DNA of 64,000 nt, from the NCBI GenBank assembly GCA_026419835.1, contig JAOAKQ010000001.1:1-64000 (forward strand), written 5' to 3'. A program made the translations under genes and the position numbers. Source of the stretch: Sulfolobales archaeon (GTDB taxonomy: Archaea > Thermoproteota > Thermoprotei_A > Sulfolobales > NBVN01). The notes beneath the pieces are model-generated. The model ran no database searches, was not told the DNA's origin, and was given only the letters and a program-made list of their open reading frames with translations. Shown piece by piece: positions 22,517 to 30,660 of the stretch; the first letter of the stretch is position 1; every line of letters starts with the position of its first letter.

Positions 22517-24136
22517 GTGGTAGTAGTGCACTCCGTAAGTGCCGCACCAGCACTCCTAGTTGCTGTAGCTTTCTCTCTACCCCTGATCTACCTCAAGGTG
22601 AGGAGCGTAAAGTTCTTCCACGGAGTCTCTCTAGTAACGACCGTCTCGGTCTTCCTCCTAACACTACATGTACAGCACTACATTATAAGTCGAGAGACGC
22701 CGATCGTCTACAGAATGGGTGGGTGGCCCCCACCGCTTGGAATAGTTTACGAAGTAGACGCTCTATCAGCTCTACTAGCTACGTACACAGCTCTCGTAAT
22801 TGTGTTTATAGTAGCTTACAGCTACTGGTACCTGGGGGAGGACCCCGGAACACCTTACTACTACTCCCTCTTACTCGGTGCTGAAGCCGGTCTACTGGGG
22901 ATATACTACACAGGCGATGTTTTCAACCTGTTCGTTATGCTGGAGGTGCTGGGAATAACTTGCTACGGGTTGGTTGCCTATTATAGAAGTAGTCGGGAAG
23001 CTGTCGAAGCGTCGTTCAAGTACGCATTCTTCGGAGCCATAGCTGGCTTACTCTACTTCGTAGCGGCGGTAACCACCTACGCTAGCTTCGGCAATTTAAC
23101 CATGGGTTTTGTAGCGGCTCACACGAGACCTCTACTCAGGCACTCTTACCAGTACTTCTACCAGTTCATCGACGTGTTTACGTGGGGCAACATTACTGGG
23201 GCGGTGGCGGTCATAGTAGCTCTATCTCTCTGGACGTTCACTTTTAAAGCCGGCGTATTCCCAAACCACTTCTGGCTCCCGGACGCTCATCCAGCAGCTC
23301 CAACACCTATATCAGCGGTTCTCTCAGGGCTAGTCGTTAATGCTGGCGCATACGCTTCGATAAGATTCCTCTACACCATATTCGGAGTATACGATCCGTT
23401 GAGTCAGTTCTACCACCTATCGCCGTACTTTAGCGTAGTTCTATCCTTCATTGGAGCTGCATCCGCCGTGTTCGCACCTATCATGATGCTAATACAGAGA
23501 GATGTTAAGAGGTTGATAGCGTATAGTACTATAATGCACCTAGGATTGGTGTTCACAGGCTTCTCACTAGGTACCGCGCTGGGGGTTAAGGCATCACTGT
23601 ACCACATTCTAACTCACGCAGCTGGTAAGGCCCTTCTATTCATGAGTGCTGGCGTGGCTGTAGAAGCATCTAAGACTAGGAGGATTACTGACCTAAAAGC
23701 CGTCGGTAGATTGAATCCACTGGTTGGAGCGTCCGTGGCTATCTCATGCTTCTCACTAGTAGGTCTACCACCTCTCGGCGGTTTCTTCAGTAAGTTCGCT
23801 CTCTACCAGGCGTTTATAGAAGCTGGGAGATTCGAGTTGACAGCCGTACTACTGATTTCTTCCGGACTGGCTTTGCTAGGTTACTTCAAGATAATTCAAC
23901 CAATCCTATTCGGGTTCCCACCGAGTGACTTAAATACGAGTAAACTCAGGGAGCTTTCCCTGTGGACGTCACTACTACCCCTGTTACTGCTTCTGATAGT
24001 TCTAAATCCGATCACTGTGGAAGTACTGCTGAATGAAGCGGCCGAATCCGCGGTTCTCGCGGGCAAGTACATAAGTCAGGCTGTAGAGTCCTACATCAGC
24101 TACATTAGAGAAGTTCAGCTCTCACCGGGTGGTTGA
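22517..24136 (+). CDS. mbhH: MrpD/NuoN-like antiporter subunit MbhH
   Basis: The large 539-residue antiporter-like subunit with about 14 transmembrane helices. GDVFNLFVMLEVLGITCYGL contains the key Glu on helix 5, and FKAGVFPNHFWLPDAHPAAPTPISA with HAAGKALLFM supplies conserved Lys and His residues of the proton/sodium path. It couples ferredoxin oxidation to ion pumping. It is the only full-size antiporter subunit in the operon. Confidence 0.95.
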   Translation: MVVVHSVSAAPALLVAVAFSLPLIYLKVRSVKFFHGVSLVTTVSVFLLTLHVQHYIISRETPIVYRMGGWPPPLGIVYEVDALSALLATYTALVIVFIVAYSYWYLGEDPGTPYYYSLLLGAEAGLLGIYYTGDVFNLFVMLEVLGITCYGLVAYYRSSREAVEASFKYAFFGAIAGLLYFVAAVTTYASFGNLTMGFVAAHTRPLLRHSYQYFYQFIDVFTWGNITGAVAVIVALSLWTFTFKAGVFPNHFWLPDAHPAAPTPISAVLSGLVVNAGAYASIRFLYTIFGVYDPLSQFYHLSPYFSVVLSFIGAASAVFAPIMMLIQRDVKRLIAYSTIMHLGLVFTGFSLGTALGVKASLYHILTHAAGKALLFMSAGVAVEASKTRRITDLKAVGRLNPLVGASVAISCFSLVGLPPLGGFFSKFALYQAFIEAGRFELTAVLLISSGLALLGYFKIIQPILFGFPPSDLNTSKLRELSLWTSLLPLLLLLIVLNPITVEVLLNEAAESAVLAGKYISQAVESYISYIREVQLSPGG

Positions 24137-24455
24137 TGTGGATGCTCCCAGCTTAATGGGGATACTGACAGCCATATCTATAGCGGTATCTTTAGCGATA
24201 TGGATACCCATAGCTCTGAAAGTTAGAGTAAGAAGAACGGAGGTGTACCTATCGGGAGAACCTCAAGCGGGTTACCGCCTAGGTATAACTGAAGTTTCCT
24301 GGTCCGTTAGAAGGGTTTTCGAGAAGCTGTACGCAGCTATACTGAACTACGTTCAAACGGGCGTGTTCAACGATTGGTTCGCCATCTCCCTTCCGTACCT
24401 CATACTTCTCCTAACTCTACTTACGGTAGTTACTCTAGTAGGAGGGGGTGGTTGA
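24129..24455 (+). CDS. mbhI: MbhI-like subunit
   Basis: A 108-residue protein with two transmembrane helices joined by an amphipathic region (YLSGEPQAGYRLGITEVSWS, then VRRVFEKLYAAILNYV). This layout matches MbhI, related to the end of NuoL/MrpA with its lateral helix. The start is GTG 24129 or the in-frame GTG 24138, which sits on the stop of mbhH. The first 21 bases of the junction are repeated exactly at the start of the next gene. Confidence 0.75.
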   Translation: MVDVDAPSLMGILTAISIAVSLAIWIPIALKVRVRRTEVYLSGEPQAGYRLGITEVSWSVRRVFEKLYAAILNYVQTGVFNDWFAISLPYLILLLTLLTVVTLVGGGG

Positions 24456-25443
24456 TGTGGATGCTCTAGCTCTTATTGGAAGGATTTTGTTTACTACGTT
24501 AGTATACCCGGGACTGGTCTTCCTAGTCGTTTTAGGGCTTCTATCTCAGTGGTATAGAAGAAAGCTAGTAGCACGACTGCAGAATAGAGTGGGACCGAAG
24601 TACGTAGGTCCTGTAGGTATCCTCCAACCGTTTGCGGATGTCTACAAGCTACTCTTCGTTAAAGAGGTAGTTACAGGTTACTACACGCCCGCTAGATTCA
24701 TTATGTTCATTACGACTCTGGGTATCGTGACTCTAGCTGCTAGCACTGTATTCCTACCAATTACACCGTACTCTATAGGAGTTGACTACGACGTCCTAGT
24801 CTTCATATATCTAACTCTCTACGCATCCATAGCTTACGCTATAGTAGGTTTTGGAAGTACGTCGCCGTACCCTAGCTTCGGGGGGATAAGGTACACAACT
24901 ATGATGATTGTTTTTGAACCAGCCGTAGCTATATCGCTACTAGCTATCGTTAGAGCTCTAGCACCCGGAAGCCTATCCATACACGAAGCTCTAAGCAGCC
25001 CGAGAATTCCAGGAGTCGGCAACCCTCTCCACGCAGCCGTTTTAGTAGCTGTCTTGCTAACCGCTGGTGTAGCTCTATCTATATCCCTCCTATCTAAGGC
25101 TATGATGAAGCCCTTCGATATTCCTGAAGCCGAGACCGAGGTTGCTGGAGGATACCTAGCTGAACTAAGCGGACCAACTCTCGGATTGAGCATACTACTT
25201 CACGAAGTCGAGCTAGCACTATACGTACTAGTTCTATCGAATCTCTTAATTCCAACACCACCAATGCTTCCAGGTCTTCTGGAGGTAGCTACATCTCTAC
25301 TGAAGTACTTCGCAGTACTGACCGTACTAGTGGTCGTAGCGTACTCTATGGGTAGGGTTAGACTAGACCAAGCTCTTAGAACTCTAGTTAAGGTCCCACT
25401 ACCTCTCTCAATACTATCACTGGCACTTTCATTCCTCACGTAG
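24448..25443 (+). CDS. mbhM: NuoH-like membrane subunit MbhM
   Basis: A 331-residue NuoH/HycD homologue with about eight transmembrane helices. RKLVARLQNRVGPKYVGPVGILQPFADVYKL is the family signature (here read in two parts: RLQNRVGPKYVGP and LQPFADVYKLL), and KPFDIPEAETEVAGGY the second. It anchors the catalytic module in the membrane. Candidate starts are GTG 24448 and GTG 24457. It is the last gene of the operon. Confidence 0.94.
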   Translation: MVDVDALALIGRILFTTLVYPGLVFLVVLGLLSQWYRRKLVARLQNRVGPKYVGPVGILQPFADVYKLLFVKEVVTGYYTPARFIMFITTLGIVTLAASTVFLPITPYSIGVDYDVLVFIYLTLYASIAYAIVGFGSTSPYPSFGGIRYTTMMIVFEPAVAISLLAIVRALAPGSLSIHEALSSPRIPGVGNPLHAAVLVAVLLTAGVALSISLLSKAMMKPFDIPEAETEVAGGYLAELSGPTLGLSILLHEVELALYVLVLSNLLIPTPPMLPGLLEVATSLLKYFAVLTVLVVVAYSMGRVRLDQALRTLVKVPLPLSILSLALSFLT

Positions 25444-25502
25444 CGGCTTTTTCTCGTGGAGCCATTTTAAGCGGTGAAACGTACTTAGTAAAGTGATGCC
25501 GG

Positions 25503-25787
25503 ATGGTTAAGAATAGAAAGACCGTTGAGGCTGTTCACGGTAAACCCCACGTAAGAATAGGAAAAAGCGGCATTCACAGAAGCTTACTTCAGGAAATCGA
25601 GAGAAGACTGAAGGAGGAGAAGGTAATTAAGGTCCGTGTGTTGAAGTCGTATATCGCAAGTTCCGGAGAGGATATCGAATCTATAGCTAGTGAAGTAGCT
25701 AAGTTAGTTGGAGCTGAGTTAGCGAATGTGCGTGGACACGTATTCGTACTGCGGAAGAAGACTGAGAAGAGAAGGTACTGGAAGTGA
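25503..25787 (+). CDS. YhbY/CRM-domain RNA-binding protein
   Basis: A 94-residue protein with the CRM/YhbY pattern: RIGKSGIHRSLLQEIERRL, EKVIKVRVLKSY, and a C-terminal RGHVFVLRKK. These proteins bind rRNA during ribosome assembly. Its ATG is preceded by AGTGAT and a TATA-like CCATTTTAAG at about 25462-25471. It overlaps nep1 by 4 bp, so a shared role in ribosome biogenesis is likely. Confidence 0.88.
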   Translation: MVKNRKTVEAVHGKPHVRIGKSGIHRSLLQEIERRLKEEKVIKVRVLKSYIASSGEDIESIASEVAKLVGAELANVRGHVFVLRKKTEKRRYWK

Positions 25788-26479
25788 CCGCCTCCGAGCG
25801 CATAGTAACGATAGTTCTTGCTGAATCATCTCTCGAGCTAGTTCCTAGAGAAATAGCTTCACATCCATCTATTAGAAAGTGGGCTAGTGTGAGAGGTAAG
25901 AACCCGGCCGAAACTCTACTAGATACGTCCCTACACTACTTCGCTATGAAGAAGTTGCGCGATAGGGAGAAGCGGGGTAGGCCCGACATAGTCCACGTCT
26001 CGCTTCTAGAAGCTCTCTCATCTCCACTCAACATAGAGGGCAGGCTGAGGTTCGTAGTGCACACAGTAGGTGATTACGCTATCTTCGTAGATCCCTCAAC
26101 CCGAATACCGAGAAACTACCTCAGGTTCGTTGGACTCATGGAGCAGGTGCTTAAGTACGGTAAGGCACCTCCAGAATCTGAAAAACCTCTATTGAGAGCG
26201 GTAGCAATAGACTTTCCAAGACTTCTAAGAGAACTCGGGGCTAGAGAAGTAGTGCTTCTGGACGAGGGTGGTACCAGAGAAAAACCTAGGGAAATATGCC
26301 GTAAGTCTTTAGAAATCAGCGCTCCGATAGTTATAGGTGGGTTTCCAAGAGGAGACTTCAGCCCTACGATCAGGTCCTACGCAAGACACGTCTACTCTAT
26401 ATACCCTAAGCCACTAGATACGTGGGTAGTCGTATCTAGAGTAGTTAGCGGCTGTGAAGAGCTGGTGGGATTGCTCTAA
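25784..26479 (+). CDS. nep1: rRNA pseudouridine N1-methyltransferase Nep1
   Basis: A 231-residue SPOUT methyltransferase of the Emg1/Nep1 family, which methylates a pseudouridine in 16S rRNA helix 35 and aids 30S assembly. LRDREKRGRPDIVHVSLLEALSS (read as GRPDIVHVSLLEA), DPSTRIPRNYLRFVGLMEQ (IPRNYLRFVGLMEQ) and IVIGGFPRGDFS are family motifs, the last being the SAM-binding knot. The GTG start is coupled to the YhbY gene. Confidence 0.93.
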   Translation: MTASERIVTIVLAESSLELVPREIASHPSIRKWASVRGKNPAETLLDTSLHYFAMKKLRDREKRGRPDIVHVSLLEALSSPLNIEGRLRFVVHTVGDYAIFVDPSTRIPRNYLRFVGLMEQVLKYGKAPPESEKPLLRAVAIDFPRLLRELGAREVVLLDEGGTREKPREICRKSLEISAPIVIGGFPRGDFSPTIRSYARHVYSIYPKPLDTWVVVSRVVSGCEELVGLL

Positions 26480-26578
26480 CTTAGGTACGTCTACACCGCC
26501 TCGCGCAATTACATCCGAGAAGCTTCGAGCGGCGTACTAGTTATTTTAGTTTTGAAAAGAGCTAGTAGGAGGGATTGA

Positions 26579-28390
26579 GTGCTATTTGAAGTACTAGCTA
26601 GAGCTTTCGATAATGCTGAACGTACAACTAGCAGAACTCAGCTTACATCTATTCTCGTAGACCTCTTCAAGAAGTCCGACCCGGAGATAGTGGATAAGGT
26701 CGTCTACCTAATTCAAGGTAAGTTGTGGCCGGACTGGGCAGGGCTACCTGAGTTGGGAGTGGGAGTGAAGATACTTATTAAAGCTATGTCTAAACTCTTC
26801 AACGTTAAAGAGGAGAGTGTAGAGGCTCTATACGGTAAGCTGGGTGATTCAGGTAAGGTAGCTGAGCACTTGAAGTCTAGCAGAACTCAGACCGCTGGTG
26901 GTTTAGCTAGGTTTATTCAGAAAACTGAAGCCTCTAAGCTAACTGTAGCGGAAGTTTACGATACTTTAGCGAAAGTAGCTCTAGCTACCGGTGAAGGCAG
27001 TAGAGATGTTAAGGTAAACCTCATAGTCACGCTACTGGGCAAAGCCGCACCGCTAGAGGCAAGGTACATCGCCAGGCTGTTCGAAGGAAGACTTCGTCTC
27101 GGGATAGGTGATGCTACTATTATGGACGCCCTGTCCGTAGCCTACACCGGTTCCGCTCTAAATAGGCAGATCGTTGAGTACGCCTACAACGTGAGAGCCG
27201 ACTTAGGTAACGTAGCTAAGGTACTGGCTACTAGAGGTTTAGAAGGTCTTAGAGAGATAGCTCCAACACCCGGCATCCCCATCAGACCTATGCTAGCGGA
27301 GCGCTTGAGCGATCCTCAAGAAATACTGAGCAAGACCGGTGGGCAGGCTCTCGTAGAGTACAAGTACGATGGGGAGAGAGCTCAAATCCACAAGGTGGGA
27401 GATAGAGTGGCGGTATTCTCAAGAAGATTGGAGAACATAACTCACCAGTACCCGGACGTAGTTGAGATGGCTAGAACTGGGATTAGAGTAAAAGAAGCTA
27501 TTGTAGAAGGAGAGATCGTCTGCGTGGATCCAGATACGGGCTCTATGAGACCCTTCCAAGAGCTAATGCACAGAAAGAGAAAGCACGATATTCACGAAGC
27601 CGTGAGAGATTATCCCGTCGCTGTATACCTATTCGATGCTCTATACGTAGATGGAGTGAACTTCATAAACGAACCAATAAGAAAGAGGAGAGATGTTCTA
27701 AGTAAGATAGTCTCCGAGAGCGAGAAGTTCAGACTATCAGAATCCGTACTAATCTCCAACGCTTCCGACCTAGAGAAGTTCTTCCTTAAAGCTGTTGAAG
27801 ACGGTGCTGAGGGGGTCATGGTTAAAGCCGTTCACTCCCAGTCGGTGTACCAAGCCGGTGCTAGAGGCTGGCTCTGGATTAAGTATAAGAGAGACTATAA
27901 GAGCGAGATGATAGATACTGTTGACTTAGTTGTAGTGGGTGCTTTTAGAGGAAGGGGTAGAAGAGGTGGGAAGATAGGTGCTTTGCTTGTTGCTGCGTAC
28001 GATGAGGAGTCAGATACTTTTCAAACAGTCTGCAAGGTCGGGTCGGGGTTTTCTGATGAAGATCTAGCTAAACTAGATGAGCTTCTGTCACCGTACCTTA
28101 TAGACCGCAAGCACCCTAGAGTAGTTTCTGACGTAGAACCTGACATCTGGGTCGTTCCAGCACTGGTAATGGAGGTACTCGGAGCGGAGCTAACGCTATC
28201 ACCACAACATACATGTTGTAGAGGTGCTATTAGGAAGGGAGTAGGTATTTCGATAAGATTCCCCAGGTTTATTAGGTGGAGAGATGATAAGGGACCTGAA
28301 GACGCTACGAAAACTAGTGAGTTGGTTGAGATGTATTTCAATCAGCTAAAGAAGATATCTGAAGAGCAAGTCGAGAAGTTAGAAACGTGA
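26579..28390 (+). CDS. lig: ATP-dependent DNA ligase
   Basis: The 603-residue replicative ligase that seals Okazaki fragments. Order: N-terminal DNA-binding domain, then the adenylation domain with catalytic Lys262 in EYKYDGERAQIH, VFSRRLENITHQYPD, EGEIVCVD, EGVMVKAV and WIKYKRDY, then an OB-fold domain ending at a PIP-like tail. It has full family length. The GTG start follows the strong Shine-Dalgarno AGGAGGGAT, with an A/T-rich promoter element at about 26540-26550. Confidence 0.96.
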   Translation: MLFEVLARAFDNAERTTSRTQLTSILVDLFKKSDPEIVDKVVYLIQGKLWPDWAGLPELGVGVKILIKAMSKLFNVKEESVEALYGKLGDSGKVAEHLKSSRTQTAGGLARFIQKTEASKLTVAEVYDTLAKVALATGEGSRDVKVNLIVTLLGKAAPLEARYIARLFEGRLRLGIGDATIMDALSVAYTGSALNRQIVEYAYNVRADLGNVAKVLATRGLEGLREIAPTPGIPIRPMLAERLSDPQEILSKTGGQALVEYKYDGERAQIHKVGDRVAVFSRRLENITHQYPDVVEMARTGIRVKEAIVEGEIVCVDPDTGSMRPFQELMHRKRKHDIHEAVRDYPVAVYLFDALYVDGVNFINEPIRKRRDVLSKIVSESEKFRLSESVLISNASDLEKFFLKAVEDGAEGVMVKAVHSQSVYQAGARGWLWIKYKRDYKSEMIDTVDLVVVGAFRGRGRRGGKIGALLVAAYDEESDTFQTVCKVGSGFSDEDLAKLDELLSPYLIDRKHPRVVSDVEPDIWVVPALVMEVLGAELTLSPQHTCCRGAIRKGVGISIRFPRFIRWRDDKGPEDATKTSELVEMYFNQLKKISEEQVEKLET

Positions 28391-28505
28391 GCCCCTAACC
28401 ATATTTTACCGGCCGCCGGCTAATACCTAGAGCTATACAAAGTGTACGTCATGCGCGCGTAAATACTATTACGGAAGTAGGGTTTCTATTTGGGGGCCAT
28501 CTACG

Positions 28506-29303
28506 TTGCGTAGTAGAGGAGAACTCTATCTAGTTGGCGCGGGTTTGTCAGCTAGATACCTAACGCTCGAAGCTCTTGAAGTTATTGAAAAAGCTGACTA
28601 CGTATTCGTAGACACGTATACTGGGCGCATAGACCCCCGCGATCTCGAGAAAATAGTATCTAAACCTCTCGTTGAAGTATCGCGGAGGGATCTTGAGGAG
28701 AGGTCCGGGAAGGACGTTCTGAAACTACTAGCCGAAGGTAGGAGGGTGGCGCTCCTAGTTCCAGGAGATCCTCTAGTCGCTACTACGCACATATCTCTCC
28801 TACTAGAAGCGCATTCAAGAGGATTTGAGTGTAGAGTTGTACCAGGGGTCAGCATAGTTCCAGCAGCACTTACTTTCAGTGGGTTAATGGTGTACAAAAT
28901 AGGGAAAATAGCCACAGTCGTCTACCCCAAGAACGGCATACTGTTCGAGTACCCGTACGACGTAATTAAGGCTAACGACTCTCTGAACTTACATACTCTA
29001 CTCCTACTAGAATATGATGGTGAGAAAGGAGTAGCTATGAAGTTCAGAGAAGCTATCGAAATTCTGAGAGAAATTGAGGAGAAGAGAGGTGAGGGAGTCG
29101 TGAGAGAAGAGAGGTTAGTATCAGTTGCGGCAGCACTGGGATACCCCAACTTCAGTGTGTGCATTGGTGAGCTTAGAAGAGTATCCGAGCTTGAAATCGA
29201 AGAGGTACCTCAAACTCTAGTATTTGTATCACCGAAACCGCATCCAATCGAAGTTGAGGCGATGAAGTTCGCTAACTCGAGGTGGTGTAGAGTTGGTAGA
29301 TGA
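28506..29303 (+). CDS. dphB: Diphthine synthase
   Basis: A 265-residue SAM-dependent methyltransferase (Dph5) that methylates the modified histidine of aEF-2 in diphthamide synthesis. LYLVGAGLSARYLTLEALE, VFVDTYTG, LLVPGDPLVATTHISLLL and VPGVSIVPAALTFSGL are its hallmarks. The TTG start follows a GGGGG run, and GCGTAAATAC at about 28457-28466 may be the TATA box. It overlaps the next gene by 11 bp. Confidence 0.95.
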   Translation: MRSRGELYLVGAGLSARYLTLEALEVIEKADYVFVDTYTGRIDPRDLEKIVSKPLVEVSRRDLEERSGKDVLKLLAEGRRVALLVPGDPLVATTHISLLLEAHSRGFECRVVPGVSIVPAALTFSGLMVYKIGKIATVVYPKNGILFEYPYDVIKANDSLNLHTLLLLEYDGEKGVAMKFREAIEILREIEEKRGEGVVREERLVSVAAALGYPNFSVCIGELRRVSELEIEEVPQTLVFVSPKPHPIEVEAMKFANSRWCRVGR

Positions 29304-29982
29304 TGTAGCTAGAGTTAGAAGCTACATTAACTCTTTAGAACTAGCTCTAAAGGAAGCGAGGACGAAGTCTAGGCAATCTAAGGAAGTAGCTGACATCGTT
29401 AAACTAGCCGAGCTGTACATGGAAGACGCGAAGTACTACCTGAGCCTGGGGGACCTCATCACATCCACCTCTTGCGTAGCCTATGCGGAAGGTCTTATTG
29501 ACGCACTGAGAATGCTTGGATTAGCGGACTTTAGTTGGAGAAGAAGTGAAGTATATAGGGTCCTAGTTGCTGGAACCTTTGACTTACTCCACCCAGGGCA
29601 CGTATACTTTCTAAATAGAGCGTACGAGCTAGGACTTCCATACGTGGTAGTATCGAGAGATGTAAACGTCATTAGAAGCAAGGGGCGGCCGCCAGTTATG
29701 AGTGAACTCGATAGGCTAACCATGGTCAGCTCACTAAAGCCTGTATACAAAGCCGTTCTAGGCGATACTGAGGACTACCTAAAACCCGTCGTAGAAATAC
29801 ACCCAGACGTGATCCTACTGGGTCCCGACCAGTTCGTAGACGAAAACCAGCTGACTAGAGAGTTGGAGAGTAGGGGATTAAGGTCTACTAGAGTTCTAAG
29901 GGTTAAGGAAAGACTTGATAACTACTCCTCAACACAGTTAATTAAGAGAGCTCGCGAAGTTCTCAACAACTCCATTAAGTAG
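29293..29982 (+). CDS. DUF357 plus cytidylyltransferase-like protein
   Basis: A 229-residue protein in two parts. Residues 1-85 are a helical DUF357-type domain (VKLAELYMEDAKYYLSLGD). Residues about 88-229 are a nucleotidyltransferase with VLVAGTFDLLHPGHVYFL, where HPGH is the nucleotide-binding HxGH, and later LDNYSSTQLIK for the SSTxI motif. The fold transfers CMP or AMP to phosphate-containing substrates, as in archaeal FAD synthetase; the substrate is unknown. It overlaps dphB. Confidence 0.85.
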   Translation: MVDDVARVRSYINSLELALKEARTKSRQSKEVADIVKLAELYMEDAKYYLSLGDLITSTSCVAYAEGLIDALRMLGLADFSWRRSEVYRVLVAGTFDLLHPGHVYFLNRAYELGLPYVVVSRDVNVIRSKGRPPVMSELDRLTMVSSLKPVYKAVLGDTEDYLKPVVEIHPDVILLGPDQFVDENQLTRELESRGLRSTRVLRVKERLDNYSSTQLIKRAREVLNNSIK

Positions 29983-30000
29983 CTTCATATACGCTAGCTA

Positions 30001-30660
30001 TTAGTTGATTAGGAAATTCCGTAGTTCAACGATCTCAGCGCTCGGCACCAGGTTTCTCACCGTGAATTGAGCTAGGTCGAACGCCTTCTCGGATTTCAAT
30101 AAAATCACGAAATCACTACTACTAATTACCTTTCCAGAGCCTATGACGGCTATATCAGCTTTAGCTGCCGCAACTACTTTAATACCGTACGCCGACCTAA
30201 TGAAGTCTGCGTGTTCCGCGCTCCAGCTCACGTTCTTATCTAGAACTATGAGAACGTCTTTAACTTTTAGTTCATCTATAGCTTTAGCTACGTACTTCAC
30301 GGCTTCCACTATCTTGGGTGTCTCGAAGTTCTTTACGTAGCTACTTCTAAGATCTCTAATAAATCCGTCGTCGCATAGAAATATTTGTAGTCCCTCTATA
30401 GCTGAAACCACTGTGAGGATGACGTTGTATCCATCGATGACTAGCTCTAGGCCGTGCGCGTCTCTAACGGTCTTTTTCTTTACCGCTTCAGAGTCTACAT
30501 CTCTGTGAACACACCTTAGAAGAAGAGCTCTCTCAGACCGAGTTAATTTGTAGTTAGCTGAGACGAAATCTAGTGAAGCTTTCTGAGGATACCCTCTATT
30601 AAGCAAATACTTGTAGTCTCTAGCTGCCTCAACTACCTCACTCCTCAAGAAGCTGCGCAA
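30001..30660 (-). CDS. DUF434-domain protein
   Basis: A 219-residue protein conserved beside alaS in archaea as I recall. The N-terminal DYKYLLNRGYPQKASLDFVS is the DUF434 pattern, and VIDGYNVILTV followed by IVLDKNVSWSAEHADF resembles PIN/NYN-like nuclease cores with Asp residues. It overlaps the end of alaS by 16 bp and is probably coupled to it. A tRNA-related role is inference from context. Confidence 0.75.
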   Translation of the reverse strand: MRSFLRSEVVEAARDYKYLLNRGYPQKASLDFVSANYKLTRSERALLLRCVHRDVDSEAVKKKTVRDAHGLELVIDGYNVILTVVSAIEGLQIFLCDDGFIRDLRSSYVKNFETPKIVEAVKYVAKAIDELKVKDVLIVLDKNVSWSAEHADFIRSAYGIKVVAAAKADIAVIGSGKVISSSDFVILLKSEKAFDLAQFTVRNLVPSAEIVELRNFLIN

